DNA from: Shewanella mangrovi
GTDB taxonomy: Bacteria > Pseudomonadota > Gammaproteobacteria > Enterobacterales > Shewanellaceae
Assembly (NCBI RefSeq): GCF_000753795.1
Contig: NZ_JPEO01000025.1
Span: forward strand, 1-54,264
Direction: 5' to 3'
Length of the DNA stretch: 54,264 nucleotides
The position numbers were made by a program, and so were the translations under genes. Below the pieces are notes generated by a model, which did not search any database, had not been told where the DNA came from, and saw only the letters and a list, made by a program, of their open reading frames with translations. Of the stretch, positions 18,044 through 26,943 are shown in pieces (the stretch's first letter is position 1; every line of letters begins with the position of its first letter).

Positions 18044-18193
18044 CTGAACCTTAATGAATCGATAAGGAAAGTGCGCCAAATTAACAAGGTTGCCCGCTAG
18101 AAATGGGTGAACTGCACAAAAAACGCAAAGTTCGGTAAATTTGCCGCGCTAACCACTAGCTCATTGCGACAATTATTTATATATTGTTGCAAC

Positions 18194-18208
18194 TGAAAAC
18201 GATTCTCA
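18194..18208 (+). promoter_or_regulatory. Fur-box-like site
   Basis: TGAAAACGATTCTCA matches the 7-1-7 Fur motif TGATAATNATTATCA at 11 of 14 defined positions. It ends 9 bases before the ATG of the PepSY/diflavin gene, so bound Fur would block transcription or translation start. Regulation by Fur is inferred. Confidence 0.55.
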
Positions 18209-18217
18209 TAAAGATTT

Positions 18218-20674
18218 ATGTCTAAAAAATGGGTTCAACGCATTAGCTTTCGCCTCCACCAATGGCTAGGACTTGCCAGCGCTGCGGTGCTGTTAATCGT
18301 CGGTGCTACCGGTGGATTACTGGCATTGGAAGATCAGATAACGGCCGCGTGGCCGACAGAGAAGGTTGCTCCACAAACGCAAATTCTGTCGACGGCGAAG
18401 CTCTTACCCGCGTTACAGCTGCCAGGTAAGCAGTTAGAACGTATTTATCTCGAAACCGATGCTGATGAGCCCGGCCGGGCGCTTTATCGTGATGAGCAAA
18501 GCAAGCAGCGCGAATGGCGGATCTTTAATCCATACACTGGCGACGTTTTGGGGAATCGTCCAGCGATTAGTGAGTTTTTCGGTGATGTGATGGCCTTGCA
18601 TCGCTGGCTACTGATGCCTAACTCTATTGGCAGTCTGTTTACTGGGACTGCGGCGATTATGGCAATTATCTTTTTGATTGCCGGTATTATTCGCCGTGCG
18701 CCTGATAACTGGCGTAACGTGAAAGATTGGCTGGTATGGAAAAAGGGCAGTAGTGGTCGTCATCTGTTGTGGCAATGGCACGCGTTGCTCGGCACTTGGT
18801 TTTTTATCCCAATCTTTATTATGGCGATAACCGGCCCTTGGTTTGCGTTTGATTGGTATCGCGACGGCGTGCGGAGCGCGTTAGAAACGCCTAAACCTAA
18901 GCAAATGTTAAAAAGCAGCAGCGCTGAGGTTGATCTCGATGCGGTATGGCACACATTGCAAAGCACGATTCCTAATGGCCATTTTGCTCGCTTATATATG
19001 CCGCGTAAGCCCGGCGATGCGCTCAACGTGCGTTACCTTGACGCGGATGCTCCGCATCATCACGCCTATTCCGCTTTAAGTCTCGATTTAGCCACTGGGA
19101 AAATCCTGTCGCAGCAACGCTATGCCGACTTATCCGGCGGTGATTTTATTCTGGCCAATATTTACGCTTTCCATACTGGGTTATTTTTCGGTTTACCGGG
19201 ACGGATTATTTGGTCGCTGGCAGGATTGGCGTTTGGCTCGTTCGCGATAACGGGCGTTTGGTTGTTCTTTAATCGTCGCGCAAGACCAAAAGAGTCGGTC
19301 AGCGGTAAGGCGGATACCTTGATTGCCTACGCCAGCCAAAGTGGTACCGCTGCGGCGTATGGTAAGCGGTTACAAAGCTGGTTTGAGCAACAGCAACTGA
19401 CAACTCACCTCCGTTGTGTCAGTAAATTGCAACCTGAAGAGCTAATGGAATACCGCCAAGTGCTTTTGTTGGCTTCCACTTATGGTGAAGGGCAACCACC
19501 TGATACTGCACTGGCGTTTCAGCAGCGACTGGCACAGGCCAATACCGCGCTGCATAACGTTCAAGTTGCGGTGTTAGCATTTGGAGATAGCCAGTATAAG
19601 CAATTCTGTGCCTTTGGGCATTGGCTGTCGACACGTTTACAAGAGTTGGGTGCTGTACCACTGATTCCTATCACAGAGGTCGACCGAGGTGCGGAGCAAA
19701 CCATCAGTCAATGGAATCAGTCGTTAGCGCAGCGTTTGCAGTTAAGTTTGGACAAATTGGATAGCGGTTTTGTCGAGGCGACTGTGGTTGAGCAGCGTTG
19801 CTTAAATCCAGACAGCGGCCGAGAAGTTTATGATGTGCAACTGAAACTTGCAGACGAATGGCAAGCTGGCGACTTGTTGGAATTGATGCCAACACTCAAT
19901 GAAACAAGCAGCCGTCAGCATCTGCAGCAACTGGGGTTCACCGGCGATGAAGCCGTGGCTGTTGCCGATGGTGAGTTGCCCTTGTGGCAAGTACAAGCGC
20001 TGACCAAAGAGTTGGGTGGCAAAGCGACGTCTATAGCGCAATATTTGCAGCAGACGCCTGACTTAGCGGTGCGTAGCTACTCAATTGCCAGCGCGCCTAG
20101 TGCTAAATTAGTGCGTTTAATGGTGCGCAAGGTGGTATTGGATAACGGCTGTTTTGGACGGGCATCTGGCTTACTCGCAAACGCTCAAGTGGGCGATAGT
20201 CTTAGCGTGCGCCTCAAACCCCATCAGGCATTTCGTTTGCCGGAGCAAGATGTGCCACTGATCATGATCGGGGCTGGTACTGGGCTAGCGCCATATCTTG
20301 GTTTCCTTGAACAGCTACAACAGTCTCAACGAAGCAGTCGTACTTGGTTGCTGTTCGGTGAACGGTATGCCGACAGCGATGCGTATTACGGTGATGAACT
20401 GGCGCAATACCTTGCCAATGGCGTGTTATCTAAACTCGATTGTGCTTGGAGTCGCAGTCGAGATAATGTCGCGCGCGGCCAATATGTGCAGCAATTGTTA
20501 GCGCCGCAGAGCCGCTTGTTGAGCGAATACCTTGCACAAGGTGCGCACATTTTTGTTTGTGGCAGTATTGATGGCATTGGCGTTGGTGTTCATCAAGCGT
20601 TAGTCGAAGTGTTGGGTGAAACTCAGCTCAATGCTTTGGTACAACAAGGACGCTATCATCGCGATTTGTACTAA
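18218..20674 (+). CDS. PepSY-TM / flavodoxin / ferredoxin-NADP reductase fusion
   Basis: An 818-residue fusion. Residues 1-355 are a PepSY-associated membrane module with four helices (about 18-37, 143-158, 190-208, 328-351) bearing conserved histidines (H14, H128, H182/H188, H319) that could bind heme. Residues about 367-505 are a flavodoxin-like FMN domain (SQSGTA 373-378, STYGEG 420-425, FGDSQY 455-460). Residues about 515-818 are a CysJ/P450-reductase-like FAD and NADPH module (RSYSIAS 619-625, GCFGRASGLLA, GAGTGLAP 685-692) ending RYHRDLY, like CysJ. Electrons would run from NADPH through FAD and FMN to the membrane, most plausibly to reduce ferric iron or ferric siderophore at the periplasmic face (inference, supported by the Fur-like site). 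It is a single-gene unit with a strong terminator. Confidence 0.9.
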   Translation: MSKKWVQRISFRLHQWLGLASAAVLLIVGATGGLLALEDQITAAWPTEKVAPQTQILSTAKLLPALQLPGKQLERIYLETDADEPGRALYRDEQSKQREWRIFNPYTGDVLGNRPAISEFFGDVMALHRWLLMPNSIGSLFTGTAAIMAIIFLIAGIIRRAPDNWRNVKDWLVWKKGSSGRHLLWQWHALLGTWFFIPIFIMAITGPWFAFDWYRDGVRSALETPKPKQMLKSSSAEVDLDAVWHTLQSTIPNGHFARLYMPRKPGDALNVRYLDADAPHHHAYSALSLDLATGKILSQQRYADLSGGDFILANIYAFHTGLFFGLPGRIIWSLAGLAFGSFAITGVWLFFNRRARPKESVSGKADTLIAYASQSGTAAAYGKRLQSWFEQQQLTTHLRCVSKLQPEELMEYRQVLLLASTYGEGQPPDTALAFQQRLAQANTALHNVQVAVLAFGDSQYKQFCAFGHWLSTRLQELGAVPLIPITEVDRGAEQTISQWNQSLAQRLQLSLDKLDSGFVEATVVEQRCLNPDSGREVYDVQLKLADEWQAGDLLELMPTLNETSSRQHLQQLGFTGDEAVAVADGELPLWQVQALTKELGGKATSIAQYLQQTPDLAVRSYSIASAPSAKLVRLMVRKVVLDNGCFGRASGLLANAQVGDSLSVRLKPHQAFRLPEQDVPLIMIGAGTGLAPYLGFLEQLQQSQRSSRTWLLFGERYADSDAYYGDELAQYLANGVLSKLDCAWSRSRDNVARGQYVQQLLAPQSRLLSEYLAQGAHIFVCGSIDGIGVGVHQALVEVLGETQLNALVQQGRYHRDLY

Positions 20675-20690
20675 CCATCATCACCTTCAT

Positions 20691-20719
20691 AAAAAGCCAG
20701 CTAATCTGCTGGCTTTTTT
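20691..20719. terminator. Bidirectional rho-independent terminator
   Basis: A perfect stem AAAAAGCCAGC / GCTGGCTTTTT (20691-20701 with 20708-20718) has a 6-base loop and T tracts on both strands. It serves the PepSY gene (plus) and the convergent hydrolase gene (minus). Confidence 0.9.
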
Positions 20720-20758
20720 GTGGGCGAGTGTTGGCCGCAAGACATCGGAGGATGGTTG

Positions 20759-21802
20759 TTAGGGTAACGGATGCGGCTGCAACACCTGCTCGGGAGATTC
20801 AGCTTGGGTTGCAGTGCTTTGCCTATCGGCAATAAAAGGCGTTGGCTGTGGTACCTGCAATAAGCGAACTAACCAGTCATCCATTAACTGCTGCGACTCT
20901 GCCATAGGTTGCAATATTGAGGCGTGATTACCCACAATTTGGTGCTGTTCAAACTTCAGTCCCGTTAGTTTTGCGGGCCAGTCATTACCGATCACCCCAT
21001 CGTTGCTGGCCGTAAATAAAATGGTTGGGCGTTGCCAGTTTTGCAATATGTTACGGATATCGGTATCGGCTTTGCCTAAGCGCAAAATCTTTAATGCTTG
21101 ATCACTGCCGGCATCGATACTGCTGTCGGGGATTAGCTGACTCAAAAATGGGTGAAAGGCATAGGCAGCGCTTTTGCTTGCTTCCGGCAAGGGGCTGCTA
21201 GGCGCTATCAGCGCCAAGGCTTTGGCATCAATAGCGGCAGCAAAATAACTGGCAGCAATTCCGCCCATCGAATGCCCAACCACAATCCAGGGCTTCGGCG
21301 GGTTGAGTTTTTCCAACCAAGGTTTGAGGTATTGCGTATCTCGCACGCCATAGCTGAAGTCCGCAATAGTGGTTGTGCCCTGTCCGGGCATGTCGGGTAT
21401 TAGCGTATTAAAACCCCGGCTTTGAAAATAAAGTCCCCATGGCATCATCCACTGCCAATTGGCGGAATAGCCATGCAGCAAGATAACCGTTCCTTGCATC
21501 TCGCTGTTTTGCTTAACGATAATGGCTTTGGTCTCTTTACCATTGATGTTAAACGCTAAGTTAAAGGTCAGTTCGTCTTCGGCTAGCGACCACGGTTTTC
21601 CGGCCACGTAATGAACGCAGGGCGAGCTGCAGTCGTTATGTTTAGCCAACAGTAGCTTGGGCATAACGGCTTCGGTGGCCGTTACATTACTGTTGGCGCG
21701 ATTGGGATGGGCGATTTGCTCGGCAACATAGTTGGCGCAGCCGCTAAGGCTGAGCGTGCACATGGCAAGGATGGAGATAAAGGCGCTACGGCGTTTCAAC
21801 AA
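20759..21802 (-). CDS. Alpha/beta hydrolase lipoprotein
   Basis: A protein of about 347 residues with a lipoprotein signal (lipobox LSGC, Cys22). The alpha/beta hydrolase core has oxyanion motif LLHGYSANW (about 108-116), nucleophile elbow GHSMGG (Ser178), acid in TASNDG (Asp268) and catalytic histidine in GNHASI (His293). It is probably a membrane-anchored periplasmic esterase or lysophospholipase-like enzyme; the substrate is unknown. The start is uncertain: the frame begins at a TTG (21802-21800) placing KRR directly before the signal helix, with only a distant AGGA, and no ATG occurs before residue 14. It is monocistronic and divergent from glyA. Confidence 0.85.
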   Translation of the reverse strand: MLKRRSAFISILAMCTLSLSGCANYVAEQIAHPNRANSNVTATEAVMPKLLLAKHNDCSSPCVHYVAGKPWSLAEDELTFNLAFNINGKETKAIIVKQNSEMQGTVILLHGYSANWQWMMPWGLYFQSRGFNTLIPDMPGQGTTTIADFSYGVRDTQYLKPWLEKLNPPKPWIVVGHSMGGIAASYFAAAIDAKALALIAPSSPLPEASKSAAYAFHPFLSQLIPDSSIDAGSDQALKILRLGKADTDIRNILQNWQRPTILFTASNDGVIGNDWPAKLTGLKFEQHQIVGNHASILQPMAESQQLMDDWLVRLLQVPQPTPFIADRQSTATQAESPEQVLQPHPLP

Positions 21803-22022
21803 AATACAGCGTCCTAAAGCTGACCGCGAATAGTAGACATGTTGCCAGCGCTAAGTAGTCAAGCGCAAGTGTATAAAAGCTCGCCAGTTTGTTCGCAACC
21901 TGAAACAGTATCATTTGCTAGTGGAAGGATTTTCATCATGTTCGAGGCTGGGATTGTGACGCAGAGCAGAGTAGAATACGCGCAACCCTACCTAACTAGA
22001 TATTGTCCAGCTGGAGTATCCG

Positions 22023-23276
22023 ATGCTGAAGAAAAGTATGAACATTGCTGATTATGATCCTGCGTTGAAAAAGGCGATTGATGATGAAACTCGCCGTCAG
22101 GAAGAACATATCGAGCTGATTGCTTCTGAAAACTACACTAGCCCACGCGTCATGGAAGCGCAGGGTTCACAATTAACCAACAAGTACGCTGAAGGATACC
22201 CAGGCAAACGTTACTACGGTGGTTGTGAATACGTAGACGTGGTTGAAACCTTGGCTATCGAACGTGCCAAAGAGCTGTTCGGCGCGACTTATGCGAACGT
22301 GCAACCGCACTCAGGTTCACAAGCAAACAGCGCGGTGTACATGGCATTGCTGCAAGCTGGTGATACTGTACTGGGCATGAACCTCGCTCACGGTGGTCAC
22401 TTGACCCACGGTTCACCAGTCAACTTCTCTGGCAAACTGTACAACATCATTCCTTACGGTGTGGATGACGAAGGCAAAATCGACTACGTCGAGCTGGAAT
22501 CTCTGGCGCTGGAACACAAGCCTAAGATGATCATCGGTGGTTTCTCTGCTTACTCAGGCATTGTTGACTGGGCTAAACTGCGCGAAATCGCAGACAAAAT
22601 CGGCGCATATCTGTTCGTAGATATGGCACACGTTGCGGGCTTAGTAGCTGCGGGCGTTTATCCTAACCCAGTACCACACGCACACGTAGTAACCACCACT
22701 ACTCACAAAACTCTGGCAGGTCCACGTGGCGGTTTGATCATCTCAGCCGCTGACGATGAAGATCTGTACAAGAAACTGAACTCAGCAGTATTCCCAGGTG
22801 GCCAAGGCGGCCCATTGATGCATGTTATCGCGGGTAAAGCGGTAGCCTTCAAAGAAGCGCTGGAACCAGAATTCAAAGCATACCAACAACAAGTAGTTGT
22901 GAACGCCAAAGCGATGGTAAAAGTGTTCTTGGAACGCGGTTACAAAATCGTGTCTGGCGGCACTGAAAACCACCTGATGCTGGTGGACTTAATCGGTCGT
23001 GAACTGACTGGTAAAGAAGCCGATGCCGCACTCGGTGCTGCCAACATCACCGTTAACAAAAACTCAGTACCTAACGACCCTCGTTCACCATTTGTGACCT
23101 CAGGTATCCGTATTGGTACCCCTTCAATTACTCGTCGTGGCTTCAAAGAAGCAGAAAGCGAGCAGTTGACTCACTGGATCTGTGACGTACTGGATAATGC
23201 CCAAGATGAAGCGGTTATCGCCGACGTGAAAGCCAAAGTGCTGGAACTGTGCGCTCGCTTCCCTGTTTATGGTTAA
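22023..23276 (+). CDS. glyA: Serine hydroxymethyltransferase
   Basis: A 417-residue enzyme, the same length as E. coli GlyA. It converts serine and tetrahydrofolate to glycine and 5,10-methylenetetrahydrofolate in the cytoplasm, using pyridoxal phosphate. The PLP lysine is K229 in TTTTHKTLAGPRGG. The N-terminus MLKKSMNIADYDP and the IASENYTSP motif (33-41) are canonical. GGAG at 22012-22015 serves the ATG. Codon choice is strongly biased toward preferred codons, as expected of a highly expressed gene. It stands directly upstream of the nrdR/rib cluster but is separated from it by a terminator. Confidence 0.98.
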   Translation: MLKKSMNIADYDPALKKAIDDETRRQEEHIELIASENYTSPRVMEAQGSQLTNKYAEGYPGKRYYGGCEYVDVVETLAIERAKELFGATYANVQPHSGSQANSAVYMALLQAGDTVLGMNLAHGGHLTHGSPVNFSGKLYNIIPYGVDDEGKIDYVELESLALEHKPKMIIGGFSAYSGIVDWAKLREIADKIGAYLFVDMAHVAGLVAAGVYPNPVPHAHVVTTTTHKTLAGPRGGLIISAADDEDLYKKLNSAVFPGGQGGPLMHVIAGKAVAFKEALEPEFKAYQQQVVVNAKAMVKVFLERGYKIVSGGTENHLMLVDLIGRELTGKEADAALGAANITVNKNSVPNDPRSPFVTSGIRIGTPSITRRGFKEAESEQLTHWICDVLDNAQDEAVIADVKAKVLELCARFPVYG

Positions 23277-23304
23277 CCTTTATAGGTGAATGCGATAAAC
23301 TCCC

Positions 23305-23333
23305 ATGGCCGCTATAGTTAGCGGCCATTTTCG
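23305..23333 (+). terminator. Terminator after glyA
   Basis: ATGGCCGC / GCGGCCAT (23305-23312 with 23321-23328) has an 8-base loop and is followed by TTTCGTTT. Confidence 0.7.
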
Positions 23334-23386
23334 TTTGTACAGGACTGCAAACGAATGCCATTCTTTTATCTCGCAGGAGAGTTTCC

Positions 23387-23839
23387 ATGCATTGTCCATT
23401 TTGCAGTGCGACAGATACTAAAGTGATCGACTCGCGTCTGGTCGCCGAAGGCCATCAAGTACGCCGCCGTCGTGAATGTACGCAATGCCATGAGCGCTTT
23501 ACCACCTTTGAAGGTGCAGAGTTGGTCATGCCACGGGTGATTAAACGCGATGGCTCGCGTCAGCCGTTTGATGAAGAAAAACTGCGCGGCGGTATTTTAC
23601 GGGCGGCAGAAAAACGCCCGGTGTCTATCGACAGTATCGAAGACGCCATCAACAAGATTAAATCGGCACTGCGCGCCACTGGCGAGCGCGAAGTGACCTC
23701 TGAGATGATCGGCAACCTGATGATGGAGCAGCTGATCGAACTCGACAAAGTGGCCTATATTCGATTTGCCTCGGTATATCGTGCCTTTGAGGATGTCTCA
23801 GAATTTGGTGAAGCGATCGCCAAATTGCAGAAGAAATAA
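23387..23839 (+). CDS. nrdR: Transcriptional repressor NrdR
   Basis: A 150-residue NrdR of normal length. A zinc ribbon with C3, C6, C31 and C34 is followed by an ATP-cone (about 49-139), which senses ATP/dATP and represses ribonucleotide reductase operons via NrdR boxes. It opens the conserved nrdR-ribD-ribE-ribB-ribH-nusB cluster. A GGAG precedes the ATG. No nrd genes lie in the window, so its targets are elsewhere. Confidence 0.97.
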   Translation: MHCPFCSATDTKVIDSRLVAEGHQVRRRRECTQCHERFTTFEGAELVMPRVIKRDGSRQPFDEEKLRGGILRAAEKRPVSIDSIEDAINKIKSALRATGEREVTSEMIGNLMMEQLIELDKVAYIRFASVYRAFEDVSEFGEAIAKLQKK

Positions 23840-23840
23840 T

Positions 23841-24965
23841 ATGTGGTCAACGCTTGATCGCGCCATGATGGCGCGCGCAATTCAATTAGCGGCCAACGGC
23901 CGTTACACCACGCGGCCTAATCCCAATGTCGGCTGCGTTATCGTCAATGACGCCGGCGAGATTGTTGGCGAAGGCTGGCATCAACGCGCCGGTGGCCCAC
24001 ATGCCGAAGTGCATGCGCTGCGCATGGCGGGTGACAAAGCTCGCGGTGCTACCGCCTACGTTACCCTTGAACCTTGCAGCCACTATGGCCGCACCCCGCC
24101 GTGCGCCAAGGCGCTGATTGATAACGGCTTAAAACGGGTAGTGGCGGCGATGACCGATCCCAATCCGCAAGTGGCTGGCCGTGGTTTGAATATGCTCAAA
24201 GACGCTGGCATTGACGTCGCCAGTGGGTTACTGGAAGCCGAAGCGCGCGCGCTGAATCCTGGCTTTTTAACCCGCATGGAGCGGCAACGTCCTTATGTGC
24301 GAGTGAAATTAGCAGCAAGCCTTGATGGCAAAACCGCACTCGCTAACGGCGAATCCAAGTGGATTACCGGCCCCGCAGCACGGCGTGATGTGCAGCGCCT
24401 GCGGGCATTGAGCTGCGCAGTAATCACCGGCATCGGCTCAGTGCTGGCGGACGATCCATCGATGAACGTGCGCCACAGCGAGCTCGGTGGTTTAGCTGAA
24501 ACTTTAACCGAAGACGCGCTCATTCAACCGCTGCGGGTAGTGGTGGACTCCAACTGCCGCATGCCGCTGGACGCCAAATTGCTCAGCATCGAATCGCCAG
24601 TGCTGCTGGTCAGTTGCCAAGCATATGCTGACGATGTTAAAGCCAAGCTACCGGCTCATGTGGCCTGTTTGCAGTTGCCCGCCGTCAATGGTCGCGTAGA
24701 TTTAGCTGCGTTCATTAATCACCTTGGCACACAGCACAACCAAGTGCTGGTGGAGGCGGGCGCAACGTTATGTGGCGCCTTTATTGAAGCGGGCTTGGCC
24801 GATGAATTGGTGCTGTATCAAGCGCCGAAAATTCTTGGTGCTCACGGCCGCAATCTGCTCAATCTGCCGGATTATCAGCACATGAGCGACATTCCGCAGT
24901 TAACCCTCAGCGACCGCCGCCAACTCGGCGCGGATACACGCATGATTTTTAAAATAGGTGAGTAA
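23841..24965 (+). CDS. ribD: Bifunctional riboflavin deaminase/reductase RibD
   Basis: A protein of about 374 residues that performs the second and third steps of riboflavin synthesis. The N-terminal deaminase has HAE (54-56) and PCSHYGRTPPC (78-88, C79 and C88 as zinc ligands). The C-terminal reductase starts near 146 (RPYVRVKLAASLDGK). I start it at the ATG at 23841, one base after the nrdR stop; the longer frame from 23766 runs inside nrdR. The Shine-Dalgarno is weak (AGAA), suggesting coupling to nrdR translation. Confidence 0.96.
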   Translation: MWSTLDRAMMARAIQLAANGRYTTRPNPNVGCVIVNDAGEIVGEGWHQRAGGPHAEVHALRMAGDKARGATAYVTLEPCSHYGRTPPCAKALIDNGLKRVVAAMTDPNPQVAGRGLNMLKDAGIDVASGLLEAEARALNPGFLTRMERQRPYVRVKLAASLDGKTALANGESKWITGPAARRDVQRLRALSCAVITGIGSVLADDPSMNVRHSELGGLAETLTEDALIQPLRVVVDSNCRMPLDAKLLSIESPVLLVSCQAYADDVKAKLPAHVACLQLPAVNGRVDLAAFINHLGTQHNQVLVEAGATLCGAFIEAGLADELVLYQAPKILGAHGRNLLNLPDYQHMSDIPQLTLSDRRQLGADTRMIFKIGE

Positions 24966-24968
24966 CTC

Positions 24969-25625
24969 ATGTTTACCGGCATTATTGAATCTGTAGGCCA
25001 CATTCGTGCGATTGAGCGCCGTGGTGATGATATTCGCCTCACTGTGGCGGTAGGTAAGCTGGATATGACCGACGTAAAACTCGGTGACAGTATCGCCACC
25101 AACGGCGTGTGTTTGACTGTGGTTGCCCAAAGCGTTGACAGCTACACCGCTGATGTATCAGCCGAAACCGTCACGCTAACCGGCTTTGACACTTACCAAG
25201 TGGGACGCGCGGTCAATCTTGAAAAAGCGGTGACGCCGTCCACCCGTTTAGGCGGTCACTTAGTCAGTGGTCACATTGATGGGCAAGCGCGCGTGGTGGA
25301 AGTGCATCCGCGTGGTAAAGCCACTGAATATTGGTTGGAAGCGCCAGCTGAGCTGTCGCGCTATATTGCCCATAAAGGCTCAATCGCGATTGATGGCGTA
25401 AGCTTAACGGTGAACGAAGTGCAAGGGCATCGTTTTCGCTTGACCATAGTGCCACACACCTCTGGCGAAACTACATTGCCGCTGCTCAATGCGGGGGATT
25501 GCGTTAACTTGGAAGTGGATCAAATCGCCCGTTATCTAGAGCGATTGATGCAAGCGCCAACGGCAGCACCGAGTTCTGGCGGTGTCACTATGGAGCTGCT
25601 CGCAAAATCTGGATTTATCCGTTGA
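24969..25625 (+). CDS. ribE: Riboflavin synthase, alpha chain
   Basis: A 218-residue riboflavin synthase of usual size, often called ribC in gammaproteobacteria. It dismutates two molecules of 6,7-dimethyl-8-ribityllumazine to riboflavin. The protein has two tandem lumazine-binding domains, the first starting MFTGIIE and the second near residue 97 (GGHLVSGHIDG). It begins 3 bases after the ribD stop, so it is co-translated. Confidence 0.96.
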   Translation: MFTGIIESVGHIRAIERRGDDIRLTVAVGKLDMTDVKLGDSIATNGVCLTVVAQSVDSYTADVSAETVTLTGFDTYQVGRAVNLEKAVTPSTRLGGHLVSGHIDGQARVVEVHPRGKATEYWLEAPAELSRYIAHKGSIAIDGVSLTVNEVQGHRFRLTIVPHTSGETTLPLLNAGDCVNLEVDQIARYLERLMQAPTAAPSSGGVTMELLAKSGFIR

Positions 25626-25719
25626 TCAGACTCATGCTTTGTTGCATCCGCGCTGATCGCTAATTGAGAAACCGTTAACATTCTGACTACTCAAATGAGT
25701 GGAAAACCAAGGTCGTATT

Positions 25720-26826
25720 ATGGCGATTCATAGCATTGAAGAGATTGTAGAAGATATCCGTCAGGGCAAAATGGTCATTCTGATGGATGACGAAGACCGC
25801 GAGAATGAAGGCGATATCATTATCGCTGCTGACAAGATCACTCCGGAAGCGATTAACTTTATGGCCCGTTATGGCCGTGGCTTGATCTGTCTAACGCTTA
25901 CCAAAGAGCGTTGCCGTCAGTTGAACTTGCCGCTGATGGTGCGCGATAACGGTTCACCGTTCGCTACTAACTTCACCGTATCGATTGAAGCGGCTGAAGG
26001 CGTGACGACCGGCATTAGTGCCGCAGACCGTTCACGTACCGTAGAAGCCGCAGTAGCCAAAGACGCTAAGCCTACGGATATTGTGCAACCGGGTCATATC
26101 TTCCCATTGGAAGCGCAGCCGGGCGGCGTACTGGTGCGTGCTGGCCACACCGAAGCAGGTTGTGATTTGGCGCGTCTGGCTGGTTTAGAACCTGCATCAG
26201 TGATTGTGGAAATTTTGAATGAAGATGGCACCATGGCGCGCCGTCCTGAACTGGAAGTGTTCGCAGCAGAACACGGTATCAAAATCGGTACTATTGCCGA
26301 TCTGATTGAATACCGTAATAACAACGAAACCACCGTGGTGCTGGAAGGCAAATGTAAGTTGCCAACGCGCTTTGGTGAGTTTGAACTGCACACCTTCCGC
26401 GATACTGTCGATAACCAACTGCACTACGCTATGGTGCGTGGTGAGGTGGCTGACAATGTGCTGGTGCGCGTACATTTGAAGAATACCTTCAATGACTTGC
26501 TGTTCTCTGAACGTGATGAAGTACGCAGTTGGCCGCTGGATAAAGCCATGGAAAGAATTGGCAGTGAAGGTGGCGTGATGTTACTGCTCGGTAACCAAGA
26601 GCCAAATGACGATATCATCGCCAAAGTGAAGGCCTTTGAAGCGGAAGACAACGGCGAATTAGTACCAGTAGCGAAGAAAGTAAAAACCTCACAACGTGTA
26701 GGGGTTGGTTCGCAGATTCTGGCGTCACTGGGTGTTAAGCGCATGCGCTTATTAAGTTCGCCTAAGCGTTATCACTCTCTCGGTGGCTTTGGTTTGGAAG
26801 TCAGCGAATACATTGCCGACGAGTAA
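25720..26826 (+). CDS. ribB: RibB with degenerate RibA-like C-terminal domain (RibBX type)
   Basis: A protein of about 368 residues. The N-terminal 200 residues are a complete 3,4-dihydroxy-2-butanone 4-phosphate synthase (DDEDRENEGD at 23-32; GHTEAGCDLARLAG). The C-terminal half aligns in length with GTP cyclohydrolase II but lacks its zinc motif GSxRCDCG: the corresponding stretch, after VRVH, contains no cysteine (LKNTFNDLLFSERDEVRSW). It should therefore supply only the ribB reaction. Such hybrids have been described in Shewanella and other Proteobacteria and named RibBX. The start at the ATG 25720 follows AAGG by 8 bases; the longer frame begins with GTG at 25699. No FMN riboswitch is visible in the 94 bases before it. 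Confidence 0.93.
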   Translation: MAIHSIEEIVEDIRQGKMVILMDDEDRENEGDIIIAADKITPEAINFMARYGRGLICLTLTKERCRQLNLPLMVRDNGSPFATNFTVSIEAAEGVTTGISAADRSRTVEAAVAKDAKPTDIVQPGHIFPLEAQPGGVLVRAGHTEAGCDLARLAGLEPASVIVEILNEDGTMARRPELEVFAAEHGIKIGTIADLIEYRNNNETTVVLEGKCKLPTRFGEFELHTFRDTVDNQLHYAMVRGEVADNVLVRVHLKNTFNDLLFSERDEVRSWPLDKAMERIGSEGGVMLLLGNQEPNDDIIAKVKAFEAEDNGELVPVAKKVKTSQRVGVGSQILASLGVKRMRLLSSPKRYHSLGGFGLEVSEYIADE

Positions 26827-26886
26827 ATACAAAATTAATTGGCGATTTCGTCGATCATTTAGGGGGCTTAGGCGCAGTTTGCGTGC

Positions 26887-26921
26887 TATCATAGCGCCAA
26901 TTTTGCGCCCGGGCCGGGTGC
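26887..26921 (+). promoter_or_regulatory. Extended -10 element and hairpin upstream of ribH
   Basis: TGCTATCAT (26884-26892) is an extended -10 element lacking a good -35. A stable hairpin GCGCCCG/CGGGTGC with GGC loop (26905-26921) follows, without a T tract. An internal promoter for ribH-nusB is possible. Confidence 0.35.
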
Positions 26922-26943
26922 TTTAGCTTAATTGGGTAATAAG

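Noticed and set aside
25626..25719. Expected FMN riboswitch upstream of ribB
   Set aside because: The gap after ribE is only 94 bases and shows no RFN element; it holds small dyads such as ACTCAAATGAGT.
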